DNA of 64,000 nt from Nematostella vectensis (GCF_932526225.1 NC_064039.1:17726639-17790638); one strand, 5' to 3'; positions 48,842 through 62,153 are shown, numbered from the stretch's first letter. Numbers and translations: made by a program. Notes: a model not told the origin generated them from the sequence alone.

Positions 48842-49959
48842 AAACTCGGTAAGATCTATGTACTCATAAAGGGCTATCTAACCCTGCAATCAGATTTCGA
48901 ATCGATCAAGAATTGACAAAAGCCGGTAATCTTTTTCCCTACCTTCAGAGACATTTTGAGTAGGGCCTGGGGACTAGGAATTAAGTCCGATTGATCTCAA
49001 ACTTGGTCAGCATGAAGAAAGTATCAGCACTTAGTAAAGGTTAGAAAATCAAAAGCATAGCTTCAAAGTAAAGCTGTTAAAAAAGGCCGGAAAAAAGGCC
49101 AAATTGCACCTTCTCCCTAGAAAAACTTTGCAAATATTGACTTTGGAGGACAACAAACTGCCTAGCGCCTATATGGTTTTTCAAGAGCTTTCGAATGAGC
49201 TTATGCACGTTAAGATTGGATGAGTTTGAGTTTTTCAGTTGTCAAACATGGTCCAAAAGTGGTCCAAGGTAGAATATGAGCATTTCTGAAGTTAGTCGTA
49301 GCCTGCCCAAAGTCACGGGGAAGGTCCAACTATGCTAGTAGACACTAACCAAGAAAGATTCAGGACGAAGATTGAAGTTCAGACTTTTTTTTGCAAACTT
49401 CCCAAAAATTTTTCTGTGCCCACGATTTCTTTCGATTTTCAAAAAATTCCCACGAACCAGAAATAAGCAGCAAACAATACTTTCATGTATGAGCTTAGTG
49501 TCCATGCGCATCTCTATATCATAAGCGAAAGAAATCTCCAGAAACGATTTTGCAAGTACGACTTTTTGGGGGTTAAAAATGGTCCAAATTGCAAATTCTA
49601 CCAAAAATATTTTGGCAAATATTGACTTTGGAGGAAAACAAACTGCAGAGCGCCTATATGGTTTTTCCAGGGCTTTCGAATGAATCTATGCACGTTAAGA
49701 TTGGAGGAGTTTGAGTTTTTCAGTGTTCAAATAAGGTCCTAAAAAGGTCCAAAATCTAAAAACTTCAAAAAACCAAAATTCTTAATACTTGTCCAAATGA
49801 GCCGAAAATGGTATCATTCGAACCCTGACATTCCCCGGCGTGTGTTGCGCTATTCGGATTTTTCATAAGTGCGCATGCGCAGAAATTTTTTCCAAAAAAA
49901 CTGTGTCCCGGAAGGTAGGGGACAACTTTTCGGGTCTATATACTTGAGCTAAAATTCTC
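48842..49959 (+). repeat. Unit 56, type L
   Basis: 1118 bp. Continues the ladder but departs at aatctccag. gcaaattctacc is shared with 54064. Confidence 0.92.
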
Positions 49960-50581
49960 AAACTCGGCAATATCTATGTACTCATAAAGGGCTATCTAAC
50001 CCTGCAATCAGATTTCGAATCGATCAAGAATTGACAAAAGCCGCTAATCGTTTTCCCTACCTTCCGGGACATATTGAGTAGGGCCTGGGGACTAGGAATT
50101 GAGTCCGATTGATCTCAAACTTGGTCAGCATGAAGAAAGTATCAGCACTTAGTAAAGGTTAGAAAATCAAAAGCATAGCTTCAAAGTAAAGCTGTTGAAA
50201 AAGGCCGGAAAAAAGGCCAAATTGCACCTTCTCCCTAGAAAAACTTTGCAAATATTGACTTTGGAGGACAACAAACTGCCTAGCGCCTATATGGTTTTTC
50301 AAGAGCTTTCGAATGAGCCTATGCACGTTAAGATTGGATGAGTTTGAGTTTTTCAGTGTTCAAACAAGGTCCAAAATCTAAAAACTTCAAAAAACAAAAC
50401 TTCTTAATACTTGTCCAAATGAGCCGAAAAAGGTATCATTCGAACCCTGACATTCCCCGGCGTGTGTTGCGCTATTCGGTTTTTTCATAAGTGCGCATGC
50501 GCAGAAATTTTTTCCAAAAAAACTGTGTCCCGGAAGGTAGGGGACAACTCTTCGGGTCTATATACTTGAGCTAAAATTCTC
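49960..50581 (+). repeat. Unit 57, type S
   Basis: 622 bp. aatcgttttcc is shared with 55183 and 56925. Private caactcttcgg. Confidence 0.92.
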
Positions 50582-51701
50582 AAACTCGGTAAGATCTATG
50601 TACTCATAAAGGGCTATCTAACCCTGCAATCAGATTTCGAATCGATCAAGAATTGACAAAAGCCGGTAATCTTTTTCCCTACCTTCAGAGACATTTTGAG
50701 TAGGGCCTGGGGACTAGGAATTAAGTCCGATTGATCTCAAACTTGGTCAGCATGAAGAAAGTATCAGCACTTAGTAAAGGTTAGAAAATCAAAATCATAG
50801 CTTCAAAGTAAAGCTGTTAAAAAAGGCCGGAAAAAAGGCCAAATTGCACCTTCTCCCTAGAAAAACTTTGCAAATATTGACTTTGGAGGACAACAAACTG
50901 CCTAGCGCCTATATGGTTTTTCAAGAGCTTTCGAATGAGCTTATGCAAGTTAAGATTGGATGAGTTTGAGTTTTTCAGTTGTCAAACAAGGTCCAAAAGT
51001 GGTCCAAGGTAGAATATGAGCATTTCTGAAGTTAGTCGTAGCCTGCCCAAAGTCACGGGGAAGGTCCAACTATGCTAGTAGACACTAACTAAGAAAGATT
51101 CAGGACGAAGATTGAAGTTTAGACTTTTCTTTGCAAACTTCCCAAAAATTTTTCTGTGCCGACGATTTCTTTCGATTTTCAAAAAATTCCCACAAACCAG
51201 AAATAAGCAGCAAACAATACTTTCATGTATGAGCTTAGTGTCCATGCGCATCTCTATATCATAAGCAAAAGAAATCTCCAGAAACGATTTTGCAAGTACG
51301 ACTTTTTGGGGGTTAAAAATGGTCCAAATTGCACATTCTACCAAAAATATTTTGGCAAATATTGACTTTGGAGGAAAACAAACTGCAGAGCGCCTATATG
51401 GTTTTTCCAGAGCTTTCGAATGAATCTATGCACGTTAAGATTGGAGGAGTTTGAGTTTTTCAGTGTTCAAATAAGGCCCTAAAAAGGTCCAAAATCTAAA
51501 AACTTCAAAAAACCAAAATTCTTAATACTTGTCCAAATGAGCCGAAAATGGTATCATTCGAACCCTGACATTCCCCGGCGTGTGTTGCGCTATTCGGTTT
51601 TTTTTCATAAGTGCGCATGCGCAGAAATTTTTTCCAAAAAAACTGTGTCCCGGAGGGTAGGGGACAACTTTTCGGGTCTATATACTTGAGCTAAAATTCT
51701 C
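50582..51701 (+). repeat. Unit 58, type L
   Basis: 1120 bp. aaaatcatagc, tgcaagttaag, cacaaacc and the T8 run after attcgg are shared with 59292. Private cttttctttgc in the T run. Confidence 0.92.
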
Positions 51702-52323
51702 AAACTCGGCAATATCTATGTACTCATAAAGGGCTATCTAACCCTGCAATCAGATTTCGAATCGATCAAGAATTGACAAAAGCCGCTAATCTTTTTCCCT
51801 ACCTTCCGGGACATTTTGAGTAGGGCCTGGGGACTAGGAATTGAGTCCGATTGATCTCAAACTTGGTCAGCATGAAGAAAGTATCAGCACTTAGTAAAGG
51901 TTAGAAAATCAAAAGCATAGCTTCAAAGTAAAGCTGTTAAAAAAGGCCGGAAAAAAGGCCAAATTGCACCTTCTCCCTAGAAAAACTTTGCAAATATTGA
52001 CTTTGGAGAACAACAAACTGCCTAGCGCCTATATGGTTTTTCAAGAGCTTTTGAATGAGCCTATGCACGTTAAGATTGGATGAGTTTGAGTTTTTCAGTG
52101 TTCAAACAAGGTCCAAAATCTAAAAACTTCAAAAAACAAAACTTCTTAATACTTGTCCAAATGAGCCGAAAAAGGTATCATTCAAACCCTGACATTCCCC
52201 GGCGTGTGTTGCGCTATTCGGTTTTTTCATAAGTGCGCATGCGCAGAAATTTTTTCCAAAAAAACTGTGTCCCGGAAGGTAGGGGACAACTTTTCGGGTC
52301 TATATACTTGAGCTAAAATTCTC
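51702..52323 (+). repeat. Unit 59, type S
   Basis: 622 bp. A has aattgagtcc with acattttgag. From ggagaacaac near 52006 it follows 43.92 kb (offset 8,080), with private cttttgaatg in B. Confidence 0.92.
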
Positions 52324-53441
52324 AAACTCGGTAAGATCTATGTACTCATAAAGGGCTATCTAACCCTGCAATCAGATTTCGAATCGATCAAGAATTGACA
52401 AAAGCCGGTAATCTTTTTCCCTACCTTCAGAGACATTTTGAGTAGGGCCTGGGGACTAGGAATTAAGTCCGATTGATCTCAAACTTGGTCAGCATGAAGA
52501 AAGTATCAGCACTTAGTAAAGGTTAGAAAATCAAAAGCATAGCTTCAAAGTAAAGCTGTTAAAAAAGGCCGGAAAAAAGGCCAAATTGCACCTTCTCCCT
52601 AGAAAAACTTTGCAAATATTGACTTTGGAGGACAACAAACTGCCTAGCGCCTATATGGTTTTTCAAGAGCTTTCGAATGAGCTTATGCACGTTAAGATTG
52701 GAGGAGTTTGAGTTTTTCAGTTGTCAAACAGGGTCCAAAAGTGGTCAAAGGTAGAATATGAGCATTTCTGAAGTTAGTCGTAGCCTGCCCAAAGTCACGG
52801 GGAAGGTCCAACTATGCTAGTAGACACTAACTAAGAAAGATTCAGGACGAAGATTGAAGTTTACACTTTTTTTTGCAAACTTCCCAAAAATTTTTCTGTG
52901 CCGACGATTTCTTTCGATTTTCAAAAAATTCCCACGAGCCAAGAATAAGCAGCAAACAATACTTTGATGTATGAGCTTAGTGTCCATGCGCATCTCTATA
53001 TCATAAGCGAAAGAAATCTCCAGAAACGATTTTGCAAAAACGACTTTTTGGGGGTTAAAAATGGTCCAAATTGCACATTCTACCAAAAATATTTTGGCAA
53101 ATATTGACTTTGGAGGAAAACAAACTGCAGAGCGCCTATATGGTTTTTCCAGGGCTTTCGAATGAATCTATGCACTTTAAGATTGGAGGAGTTTGAGTTT
53201 TTCAGTGTTCAAACAAGGTCCAAAAAAGGTCCAAAATCTAAAAACTTCAAAAAACAAAACTTCTTAATACTTGTCCAAATGAGCCGAAAATGGTATCATT
53301 CGAACCCTGACATTCCCCGGCGTGTGTTGCGCTATTCGGTTTTTTCATAAGTGCGCATGCGCAGAAATTTTTTCCAAAAAAACTGTGTCCCGGAAGGTAG
53401 GGGACAACTTTTCGGGTCTATATACTTGAGCTAAAATTCTC
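52324..53441 (+). repeat. Unit 60, type L
   Basis: 1118 bp. Counterpart of 44244, including the gattggaggag conversion in B. Private gcactttaag near 53173. Confidence 0.92.
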
Positions 53442-54063
53442 AAACTCGGTAAGATCTATGTACTCATAAAGGGCTATCTAACCCTGCAATCAGATTTCGA
53501 ATCGATCAAGAATTGACAAAAGCCGGTAATCTTTTTCCCTACCTTCAGAGACATTTTGAGTAGGGCCTGGGGACTAGGAATTAAGTCCGATTGATCTCAA
53601 ACTTGGTCAGCATGAAGAAAGTATCAGCACTTAGTAAAGGTTAGAAAATCAAAAGCATAGCTTCAAAGTAAAGCTGTTGAAAAAGGCCGGAAAAAAGGCC
53701 AAATTGCACCTTCTCCCTAGAAAAACTTTGCAAATATTGACTTTGGAGGACAACAAACTGCCTAGCGCCTATATGGTTTTTCAAGAGCTTTCGAATGAGC
53801 CTATGCACGTTAAGATTGGATGAGTTTGAGTTTTTCAGTGTTCAAACAAGGTCCAAAATCTAAAAACTTCAAAAAACAAAACTTCTTAATACTTGTCCAA
53901 ATGAGCCGAAAAAGGTATCATTCGAACCCTGACATTCCCCGGCGTGTGTTGCGCTATTCGGTTTTTTCATAAGTGCGCATGCGCAGAAATTTTTTCCAAA
54001 AAAACTGTGTCCCGGAAGGTAGGGGACAACTTTTCGGGTCTATATACTTGAGCTAAAATTCTC
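53442..54063 (+). repeat. Unit 61, type S
   Basis: 622 bp. gttgaaaaagg form with cagagac, an A end normally seen in L units. Confidence 0.92.
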
Positions 54064-55182
54064 AAACTCGGTAAGATCTATGTACTCATAAAGGGCTATC
54101 TAACCCTGCAATCAGATTTCGAATCGATCAAGAATTGACAAAAGCCGGTAATCTTTTTCCCTACCTTCAGAGACATTTTGAGTAGGGCCTGGGGACTAGG
54201 AATTAAGTCCGATTGATCTCAAACTTGGTCAGCATGAAGAAAGTATCAGCACTTAGTAAAGGTTAGAAAATCAAAAGCATAGCTTCAAAGTAAAGCTGTT
54301 AAAAAAGGCCGGAAAAAAGGCCAAATTGCACCTTCTCCCTAGAAAAACTTTGCAAATATTGACTTTGGAGGACAACAAACTGCCTAGCGCCTATATGGTT
54401 TTTCAAGAGCTTTCGAATGAGCTTATGCACGTTAAGATTGGATGAGTTTGAGTTTTTCAGTTGTCAAACATGGTCCAAAAGTGGTCCAAGGTAGAATATG
54501 AGCATTTCTGAAGTTAGTCGTAGCCTGCCCAAAGTCACGGGGAAGGTCCAACTATGCTAGTAGACACTAACCAAGAAAGATTCAGGACGAAGATTGAAGT
54601 TCAGACTTTTTTTTGCAAACTTCCCAAAAATTTTTCTGTGCCCACGATTTCTTTCGATTTTCAAAAAATTCCCACGAACCAGAAATAAGCAGCAAACAAT
54701 ACTTTCATGTATGAGCTTAGTGTCCATGCGCATCTCTATATCATAAGCGAAAGAAATCTCCAGAAACGATTTTGCAAGTACGACTTTTTGGGGGTTAAAA
54801 ATGGTCCAAATTGCAAATTCTACCAAAAATATTTTGGCAAATATTGACTTTGGAGGAAAACAAACTGCAGAGCGCCTATATGGTTTTTCCAGGGCTTTCG
54901 AATGAATCTATGCACGTTAAGATTGGAGGAGTTTGAGTTTTTCAGTGTTCAAATAAGGTCCTAAAAAGGTCCAAAATCTAAAAACTTCAAAAAACCAAAA
55001 TTCTTAATACTTGTCCAAATGAGCCGAAAATGGTATCATTCGAACCCTGACATTCCCCGGCGTGTGTTGCGCTATTCGGATTTTTCATAAGTGCGCATGC
55101 GCAGAAATTTTTTCCAAAAAAAACTGTGTCCCGGAAGGTAGGGGACAACTTTTCGGGTCTATATACTTGAGCTAAAATTCTC
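54064..55182 (+). repeat. Unit 62, type L
   Basis: 1119 bp. Counterpart of 48842 (gaagttcag, gcaaattctacc). One A gained in the run near 55116. Confidence 0.92.
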
Positions 55183-55806
55183 AAACTCGGCAATATCTAT
55201 GTACTCATAAAGGGCTATCTAACCCTGCAATCAGATTTCGAATCGATCAAGAATTGACAAAAGCCGCTAATCGTTTTCCCCTACCTTCCGGGACATATTG
55301 AGTAGGGCCTGGGGACTAGGAATTGAGTCCGATTGATCTCAAACTTGGTCAGCATGAAGAAAGTATCAGCACTTAGTAAAGGTTAGAAAATCAAAAGCAT
55401 AGCTTCAAAGTAAAGCTGTTGAAAAAGGCCGGAAAAAAAGGCCAAATTGCACCTTCTCCCTAGAAAAACTTTGCAAATATTGACTTTGGAGGACAACAAA
55501 CTGCCTAGCGCCTATATGGTTTTTCAAGAGCTTTCGAATGAGCCTATGCACGTTAAGATTGGATGAGTTTGAGTTTTTCAGTGTTCAAACAAGGTCCAAA
55601 ATCTAAAAACTTCAAAAAACAAAACTTCTTAATACTTGTCCAAATGAGCCGAAAAAGGTATCATTCGAACCCTGACATTCCCCGGCGTGTGTTGCGCTAT
55701 TCGGTTTTTTCATAAGTGCGCATGCGCAGAAATTTTTTCCAAAAAAACTGTGTCTCGGAAGGTAGGGGACAACTTTTCGGGTCTATATACTTGAGCTAAA
55801 ATTCTC
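55183..55806 (+). repeat. Unit 63, type S, homopolymer gains
   Basis: 624 bp. ttttcccctacc near 55274 and ggaaaaaaaggcc near 55430 each gain one base over 49960. Private tgtctcgg. Confidence 0.92.
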
Positions 55807-56924
55807 AAACTCGGTAAGATCTATGTACTCATAAAGGGCTATCTAACCCTGCAATCAGATTTCGAATCGATCAAGAATTGACAAAAGCCGGTAATCTTTT
55901 TTCCTACCTTCAGAGACATTTTGAGTAGGGCCTGGGGACTAGGAATTAAGTCCGATTGATCTCAAACTTGGTCAGCATGAAGAAAGTATCAGCACTTTGT
56001 AAAGGTTAGAAAATCAAAAGCATAGCTTCAAAGTAAAGCTGTTAAAAAAGGCCGGAAAAAAGGCCAAATTGCACCTTCTCCCTAGAAAAACTTTGCAAAT
56101 ATTGACTTTGGAGGACAACAAACTGCCTAGCGCCTATATGGTTTTTCAAGAGCTTTCGAATGAGCTGATGCACGTTAAGATTGGATGAGTTTGAGTTTTT
56201 CAGTTGTCAAACAAGGTCCAAAAGTGGTCCAAGGTAGAATATGAGCATTTCTGAAGTTAGTCGTAGCCTGCCCAAAGTCACGGAGAAGGTTCAACTATGC
56301 TAGTAGACACTAACTAAGAAAGATTCAGGACGAAGATTGAAGTTTAGACTTTTTTTTGCAAACTTCCCAAAAAATTTTCTGTGCCGACGATTTCTTTCGA
56401 TTTTCAAAAAATTCCCACGAACCAGAAATAAGCAGCAAACAATACTTTCATGTATGAGCTTAGTGTCCATGCGCATCTCTATATCATAAGCGAAAGAAAT
56501 CTCCAGAAACGATTTTGGAAACACGACTTTTTGGGGGTTAAATATGGTCCAAATTGCACATTCTACCAAAAATATTTTGGCAAATATTGACTTTGGAGGA
56601 AAACAAACTGCAGAGCGCCTATATGGTTTTTCCAGAGCTTTCGAATGAATCTATGCACGTTAAGATTGGAGGAGTTTGAGTTTTTCAGTGTTTAAATAAG
56701 GCCCTTAAAAGGTCCAAAATCTAAAAACTTCAAAAAACCAAAATTCTTAATACTTGTCCAAATGAGCCGAAAATGGTATCATTCGAACCCTGACATTCCC
56801 CGGCGTGTGTTGCGCTATTCGGATTTTTCATAAGTGCGCATGCGCAGAAATTTTTTCCAAAAAAACTGTGTCCCGGAAGGTAGGGGACAACTTTTCGGGT
56901 CTATATACTTGAGCTAAAATTCTC
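55807..56924 (+). repeat. Unit 64, type L
   Basis: 1118 bp. ttttttcctacc, cactttgtaaagg and aaaaaattttctg are shared with 57551. Private cggagaaggttc, tttggaaacacg, taaatatgg and gtgtttaaataagg make it one of the more diverged units. Confidence 0.92.
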
Positions 56925-57550
56925 AAACTCGGCAATATCTAAGTACTCATAAAGGGCTATCTAACCCTGCAATCAGATTTCGAATCGATCAAGAATTGAC
57001 AAAAGCCGCTAATCGTTTTCCCTACCTTCCGTGACATATTGAGTAGGGCCTGGGGACTAGGAATTGAGTCCGATTGATCTCAAACTTGGTCAGCATGAAG
57101 AAAGTATCAGCACTTAGTAAAGGTTAGAAAATCAAAAGCATAGCTTCAAAGTAAAGCTGTTGAAAAAGGCCGGAAAAAAGGCCAAATTGCACCTTCTCCC
57201 TAGAAAAACTTTGCAAATATTGACTTTGGAGGACAACAAACTGCCTAGCGCCTATATGGTTTTTCAAGAGCTTTCGAATGAGCCTATGCACGTTTAAGAT
57301 TGGATGAGTTTGAGTTTTTCAGTGTTCAAACAAGGTCCAAAATCTAAAAACTTCAAAAAAACAAAACTTCTTAATACTTGTCCAAATGAGCCGAAAAAGG
57401 TATCATTCGAACCCTGACATTCCCCGGCGTGTGTTGCGCTATTCGGTTTTTTCATAAGTGCGCATGCGCAGAAAATTTTTTCCAAAAAAAACTGTGTCCC
57501 GGAAGGTAGGGGACAACTTTTCGGGTCTATATACTTGAGCTAAAATTCTC
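56925..57550 (+). repeat. Unit 65, type S, four homopolymer gains
   Basis: 626 bp. Extra bases at cacgtttaag (57292), caaaaaaac (57354), gaaaattttttcc (57471) and ccaaaaaaaactg (57482). Also private ctaagtactc and ccgtgacat. Confidence 0.92.
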
Positions 57551-58669
57551 AAACTCGGTAAGATCTATGTACTCATAAAGGGCTATCTAACCCTGCAATC
57601 AGATTTCGAATCGATCAAGAATTGACAAAAGCCGGTAATCTTTTTTCCTACCTTCAGAGACATTTTGAGTAGGGCCTGGGGACTAGGAATTAAGTCCGAT
57701 TGATCTCAAACTTGGTCAGCATGAAGAAAGTATCAGCACTTTGTAAAGGTTAGAAAATCAAAAGCATAGCTTCAAAGTAAAGCTGTTAAAAAAGGCCGGA
57801 AAAAAGGCCAAATTGCACCTTCTCCCTAGAAAAACTTTGCAAATATTGACTTTGGAGGACAACAAACTGCCTAGCGCCTATATGGTTTTTCAAGAGCTTT
57901 CGAATGAGCTGATGCACGTTAAGATTGGATGAGTTTGAGTTTTTCAGTTGTCAAACAAGGTCCAAAAGTGGTCCAAGGTAGAATATGAGCATTTCTGAAG
58001 TTAGTCGTAGCCTGCCCAAAGTCACGGGGAAGGTCCAACTATGCTAGTAGACACTAACTAAGAAAGATTCAGGACGAAGATTGAAGTTTAGACTTTTTTT
58101 TGCAAACTTCCCAAAAAATTTTCTGTGCCGACGATTTCTTTCGATTTTCAAAAAATTCCCACGAACCAGAAATAAGCAGCAAACAATACTTTCATGTATG
58201 AGCTTAGTGTCCATGCGCATCTCTATATCATAAGCGAAAGAAATCTCCAGAAACGATTTTGCAAACACGACTTTTTGGGGGTTAAAAATGGTCCAAATTG
58301 CACATTCTACCAAAAATATTTTGGCAAATATTGACTTTGGAGGAAAACAAACTGCAGAGCGCCTATATGGTTTTTCCAGAGCTTTCGAATGAATCTATGC
58401 ACGTTAAGATTGGAGGAGTTTGAGTTTTTCAGTGTTCAAATAAGGCCCTAAAAAGGTCCAAAATCTAAAAACTTCAAAAAACCAAAATTCTTAATACTTG
58501 TCCAAATGAGCCGAAAATGGTATCATTCGAACCCTGACATTCTTTGGCGTGTGTTGCGCTATTCGGTTTTTTTCATAAGTGCGCATGCGCAGAAATTTTT
58601 TCCAAAAAAACTGTGTCACGGAGGGTAGGGGACAACTTTTCGGGTCTATATACTTGAGCTAAAATTCTA
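57551..58669 (+). repeat. Unit 66, type L
   Basis: 1119 bp. Private attctttggcg, tgtcacgg and attctaaaactcgg. Confidence 0.92.
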
Positions 58670-59291
58670 AAACTCGGCAATATCTATGTACTCATAAAGG
58701 GCTATCTAACCCTGCAATCAGATTTCGAATCGATCAAGAATTGACAAAAGCCGCTAATCTTTTTCCCTACCTTCCGGGACATTTTGAGTAGGGCCTGGGG
58801 ACTAGGAATTAAATCCGATTGATCTCAAACTTGGTCAGCATGAAGAAAGTATCAGCACTTAGTAAAGGTTAGAAAATCAAAAGCATAGCTTCAAAGTAAA
58901 GCTGTTAAAAAAGGCCGGAAAAAAGGCCAAATTGCACCTTCTCCTTAGAAAAACTTTGCAAATATTGACTTTGGAGGACAACAAACTGCCTAGCGCCTAT
59001 ATGGTTTTTCAAGAGCTTTCGAATGAGCCTATGCACGTTAAGATTGGATGAGTTTGAGTTTTTCAGTGTTCAAACAAGGTCCAAAATCTAAAAACTTCAA
59101 AAAACAAAACTTCTTAATACTTGTCCAAATGAGCCGAAAAAGGTATCATTCGAACCCTGACATTCCCCGGCGTGTGTTGCGCTATTCGGTTTTTTCATAA
59201 GTGCGCATGCGCAGAAATTTTTTCCAAAAAAACTGTGTCCCGGAAGGTAGGGGACAACTTTTCGGGTCTATATACTTGAGCTAAAATTCTC
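58670..59291 (+). repeat. Unit 67, type S
   Basis: 622 bp. Private aattaaatccg, and ctccttag as in subfamily I. Confidence 0.92.
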
Positions 59292-60411
59292 AAACTCGGT
59301 AAGATCTATGTACTCATAAAGGGCTATCTAACCCTGCAATCAGATTTCGAATCGATCAAGAATTGACAAAAGCCGGTAATCTTTTTCCCTACCTTCAGAG
59401 ACATTTTGAGTAGGGCCTGGGGACTAGGAATTAAGTCCGATTGATCTCAAACTTGGTCAGCATGAAGAAAGTATCAGCACTTAGTAAAGGTTAGAAAATC
59501 AAAATCATAGCTTCAAAGTAAAGCTGTTAAAAAAGGCCGGAAAAAAGGCCAAATTGCACCTTCTCCCTAGAAAAACTTTGCAAATATTGACTTTGGAGGA
59601 CAACAAACTGCCTAGCGCCTATATGGTTTTTCAAGAGCTTTCGAATGAGCTTATGCAAGTTAAGATTGGATGAGTTTGAGTTTTTCAGTTGTCAAACAAG
59701 GTCCAAAAGTGGTCCAAGGTAGAATATGAGCATTTCTGAAGTTAGTCGTAGCCTGCCCAAAGTCACGGGGAAGGTCCAACTATGTTAGTAGACACTAACT
59801 AAGAAAGATTCAGGACGAAGATTGAAGTTTAGACTTTTTTTTGCAAACTTCCCAAAAATTTTTCTGTGCCGACGATTTCTTTCGATTTTCAAAAAATTCC
59901 CACAAACCAGAAATAAGCAGCAAACAATACTTTCATGTATGAGCTTAGTGTCCATGCGCATCTCTATATCATAAGCAAAAGAAATCTCCAGAAACGATTT
60001 TGCAAGTACGACTTTTTGGGGGTTAAAAATGGTCCAAATTGCACATTCTACCAAAAATATTTTGGCAAATATTGACTTTGGAGGAAAACAAACTGCAGAG
60101 CGCCTATATGGTTTTTCCAGAGCTTTCGAATGAATCTATGCACGTTAAGATTGGAGGAGTTTGAGTTTTTCAGTGTTCAAATAAGGCCCTAAAAAGGTCC
60201 AAAATCTAAAAACTTCAAAAAACCAAAATTCTTAATACTTGTCCAAATGAGCCGAAAATGGTATCATTCGAACCCTGACATTCCCCGGCGTGTGTTGCGC
60301 TATTCGGTTTTTTTTCATAAGTGCGCATGCGCAGAAATTTTTTCCAAAAAAACTGTGTCCCGGAGGGTAGGGGACAACTTTTCGGGTCTATATACTTGAG
60401 CTAAAATTCTC
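59292..60411 (+). repeat. Unit 68, type L
   Basis: 1120 bp. Counterpart of 50582 (offset 8,710), with private tatgttagtag. Confidence 0.92.
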
Positions 60412-61530
60412 AAACTCAGCAATATCTATGTACTCATAAAGGGCTATCTAACCCTGCAATCAGATTTCGAATCGATCAAGAATTGACAAAAGCCGCTAAT
60501 CTTTTTCCCTACCTTCCGGGACATTTTGAGTAGGGCCTGGGGACTAGGAATTGAGTCCGATTGATCTCAAACTTGGTCAGCATGAAGAAAGTATCAGCAC
60601 TTAGTAAAGGTTAGAAAATCAAAAGCATAGCTTCAAAGTAAAGCTGTTAAAAAAGGCCGGAATAAAGGCCAAATTGCACCTTCTCCCTAGAAAAACTTTG
60701 CAAATATCGACTTTGGAGGACAACAAACTGCCTAGCGCCTATATGGTTTTTCAAGAGCTTTCGAATGAGCCTATGCACGTTAAGATTGGATGAGTTTGAG
60801 TTTTTCATTTGTCAAACAAGGTCCAAAAGTGGTCCAAGGTAGAATATTAGCATTTCTGAAGTTAGTCGTAGCCTGCCCAAAGTCACGGGGAAAGTCCAAC
60901 TATGCTAGTAGACACTAACTAAGAAAGATTCAGGACGAAGATTGAAGTTTAGACTTTTTTTTGCAAACTTCCCAAAAATTTTTCTGTGCCGACGATTTCT
61001 TTCGATTTTCAAAAAATTCCCACGAACCAGAAATAAGCAGCAAACAATACTTTCATGTATGACCTCAGTGTCCATGCGCATCTCTATATCATAAGAGAAA
61101 GAAATCTCCAGAAACGATTTTGCAAGTACGACTTTTTGGGGGTTAAAAATGGTCCAATTTGCACATTCTACCAAAAATATTTTGGCAAATATTGACTTTG
61201 GAGGAAAACAAACTGCAGAGCGCCTATATGGTTTTTCCAGAGCTTTCGAATGAATCTATGCACGTTAAGATTGGAGGAGTTTGAGTTTTTTAGTGTTCAA
61301 ATAAGGCCCTAAAAAGGTCCAAAATCTAAAAACTTCAAAAAACCAAAATTCTTAATACTTGTCCAAATGAGCCGAAAATGGTATCATTCGAACCCTGACA
61401 TTCCCCGGCGTGTGTTGCGCTATTCGGTTTTTTTCATAAGTGCGCATGCGCAGAAATTTTTTCCAAAAAAACTGTGTCCCGGAGGGTAGGGGACAACTTT
61501 TCGGGTCTATATACTTGAGCTAAAATTCTC
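60412..61530 (+). repeat. Unit 69, type L, subfamily II to I switch
   Basis: 1119 bp. A is of S type (ccgggac, aattgagtcc). From ggaataaagg near 60660 it is subfamily I L (tatcgacttt, catttgtcaaac). Private aactcagc, gaatattagc and gtccaatttgc. Confidence 0.9.
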
Positions 61531-62153
61531 AAACTCGGCAATATCTATGTACTCATAAAGGGCTATCTAACCCTGCAATCAGATTTCGAATCGATCAAGA
61601 ATTGACAAAAGCCGCTAATCTTTTTCCCTACCTTCCGGGACATTTTGAGTAGGGCCTGGGGACTAGGAATTAAGTCCGATTGATCTCAAACTTGGTCAGC
61701 ATGAAGAAAGTATCAGCACTTAGTAAAGGTTAGAAAATCAAAAGCATAGCTTCAAAGTAAAGCTGTTAAAAAAGGCCGGAAAAAAGGCCAAATTGCACCT
61801 TCTCCTTAGAAAAACTTTGCAAATATTGACTTTGGAGGACAACAAACTGCCTAGCGCCTATATGGTTTTTCAAGAGCTTTCGAATGGGCCTATGCACGTT
61901 AAGATTGGATGAGTTTGAGTTTTTCAGTGTTCAAACAAGGTCCAAAATCTAAAAACTTCAAAAAACCAAACTTCTTAATACTTGTCCAAATGAGCCGAAA
62001 ATGGTATCATTCGAACCCTGACATTCCCCGGCGTGTGTTGCGCTATTCGGTTTTTCCATAAGTGCGCATGCGCAGAAATTTTTTCCCAAAAAAACTGTGT
62101 CCCCCAGGGTAGGGGACAACTTTTCGGGTCTATATACTTGAGCTAAAATTCTC
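61531..62153 (+). repeat. Unit 70, type S (subfamily I)
   Basis: 623 bp. Private tgtcccccaggg near 62100, which weakens the local hairpin. Confidence 0.92.

Larger units (their letters stand above)
45487..48966 (+). repeat. Identical 1740-bp S+L dimer in direct tandem
   Basis: Comparison at offset 1740 shows no difference between about 45487-47226 and 47227-48966. Private variants gccaaaaatgg, attggaacc, aatctacag and caaacaaagtcc are shared. Identity with the next 1740-bp step continues to about 49538, where aatctacag becomes aatctccag. Confidence 0.85.
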
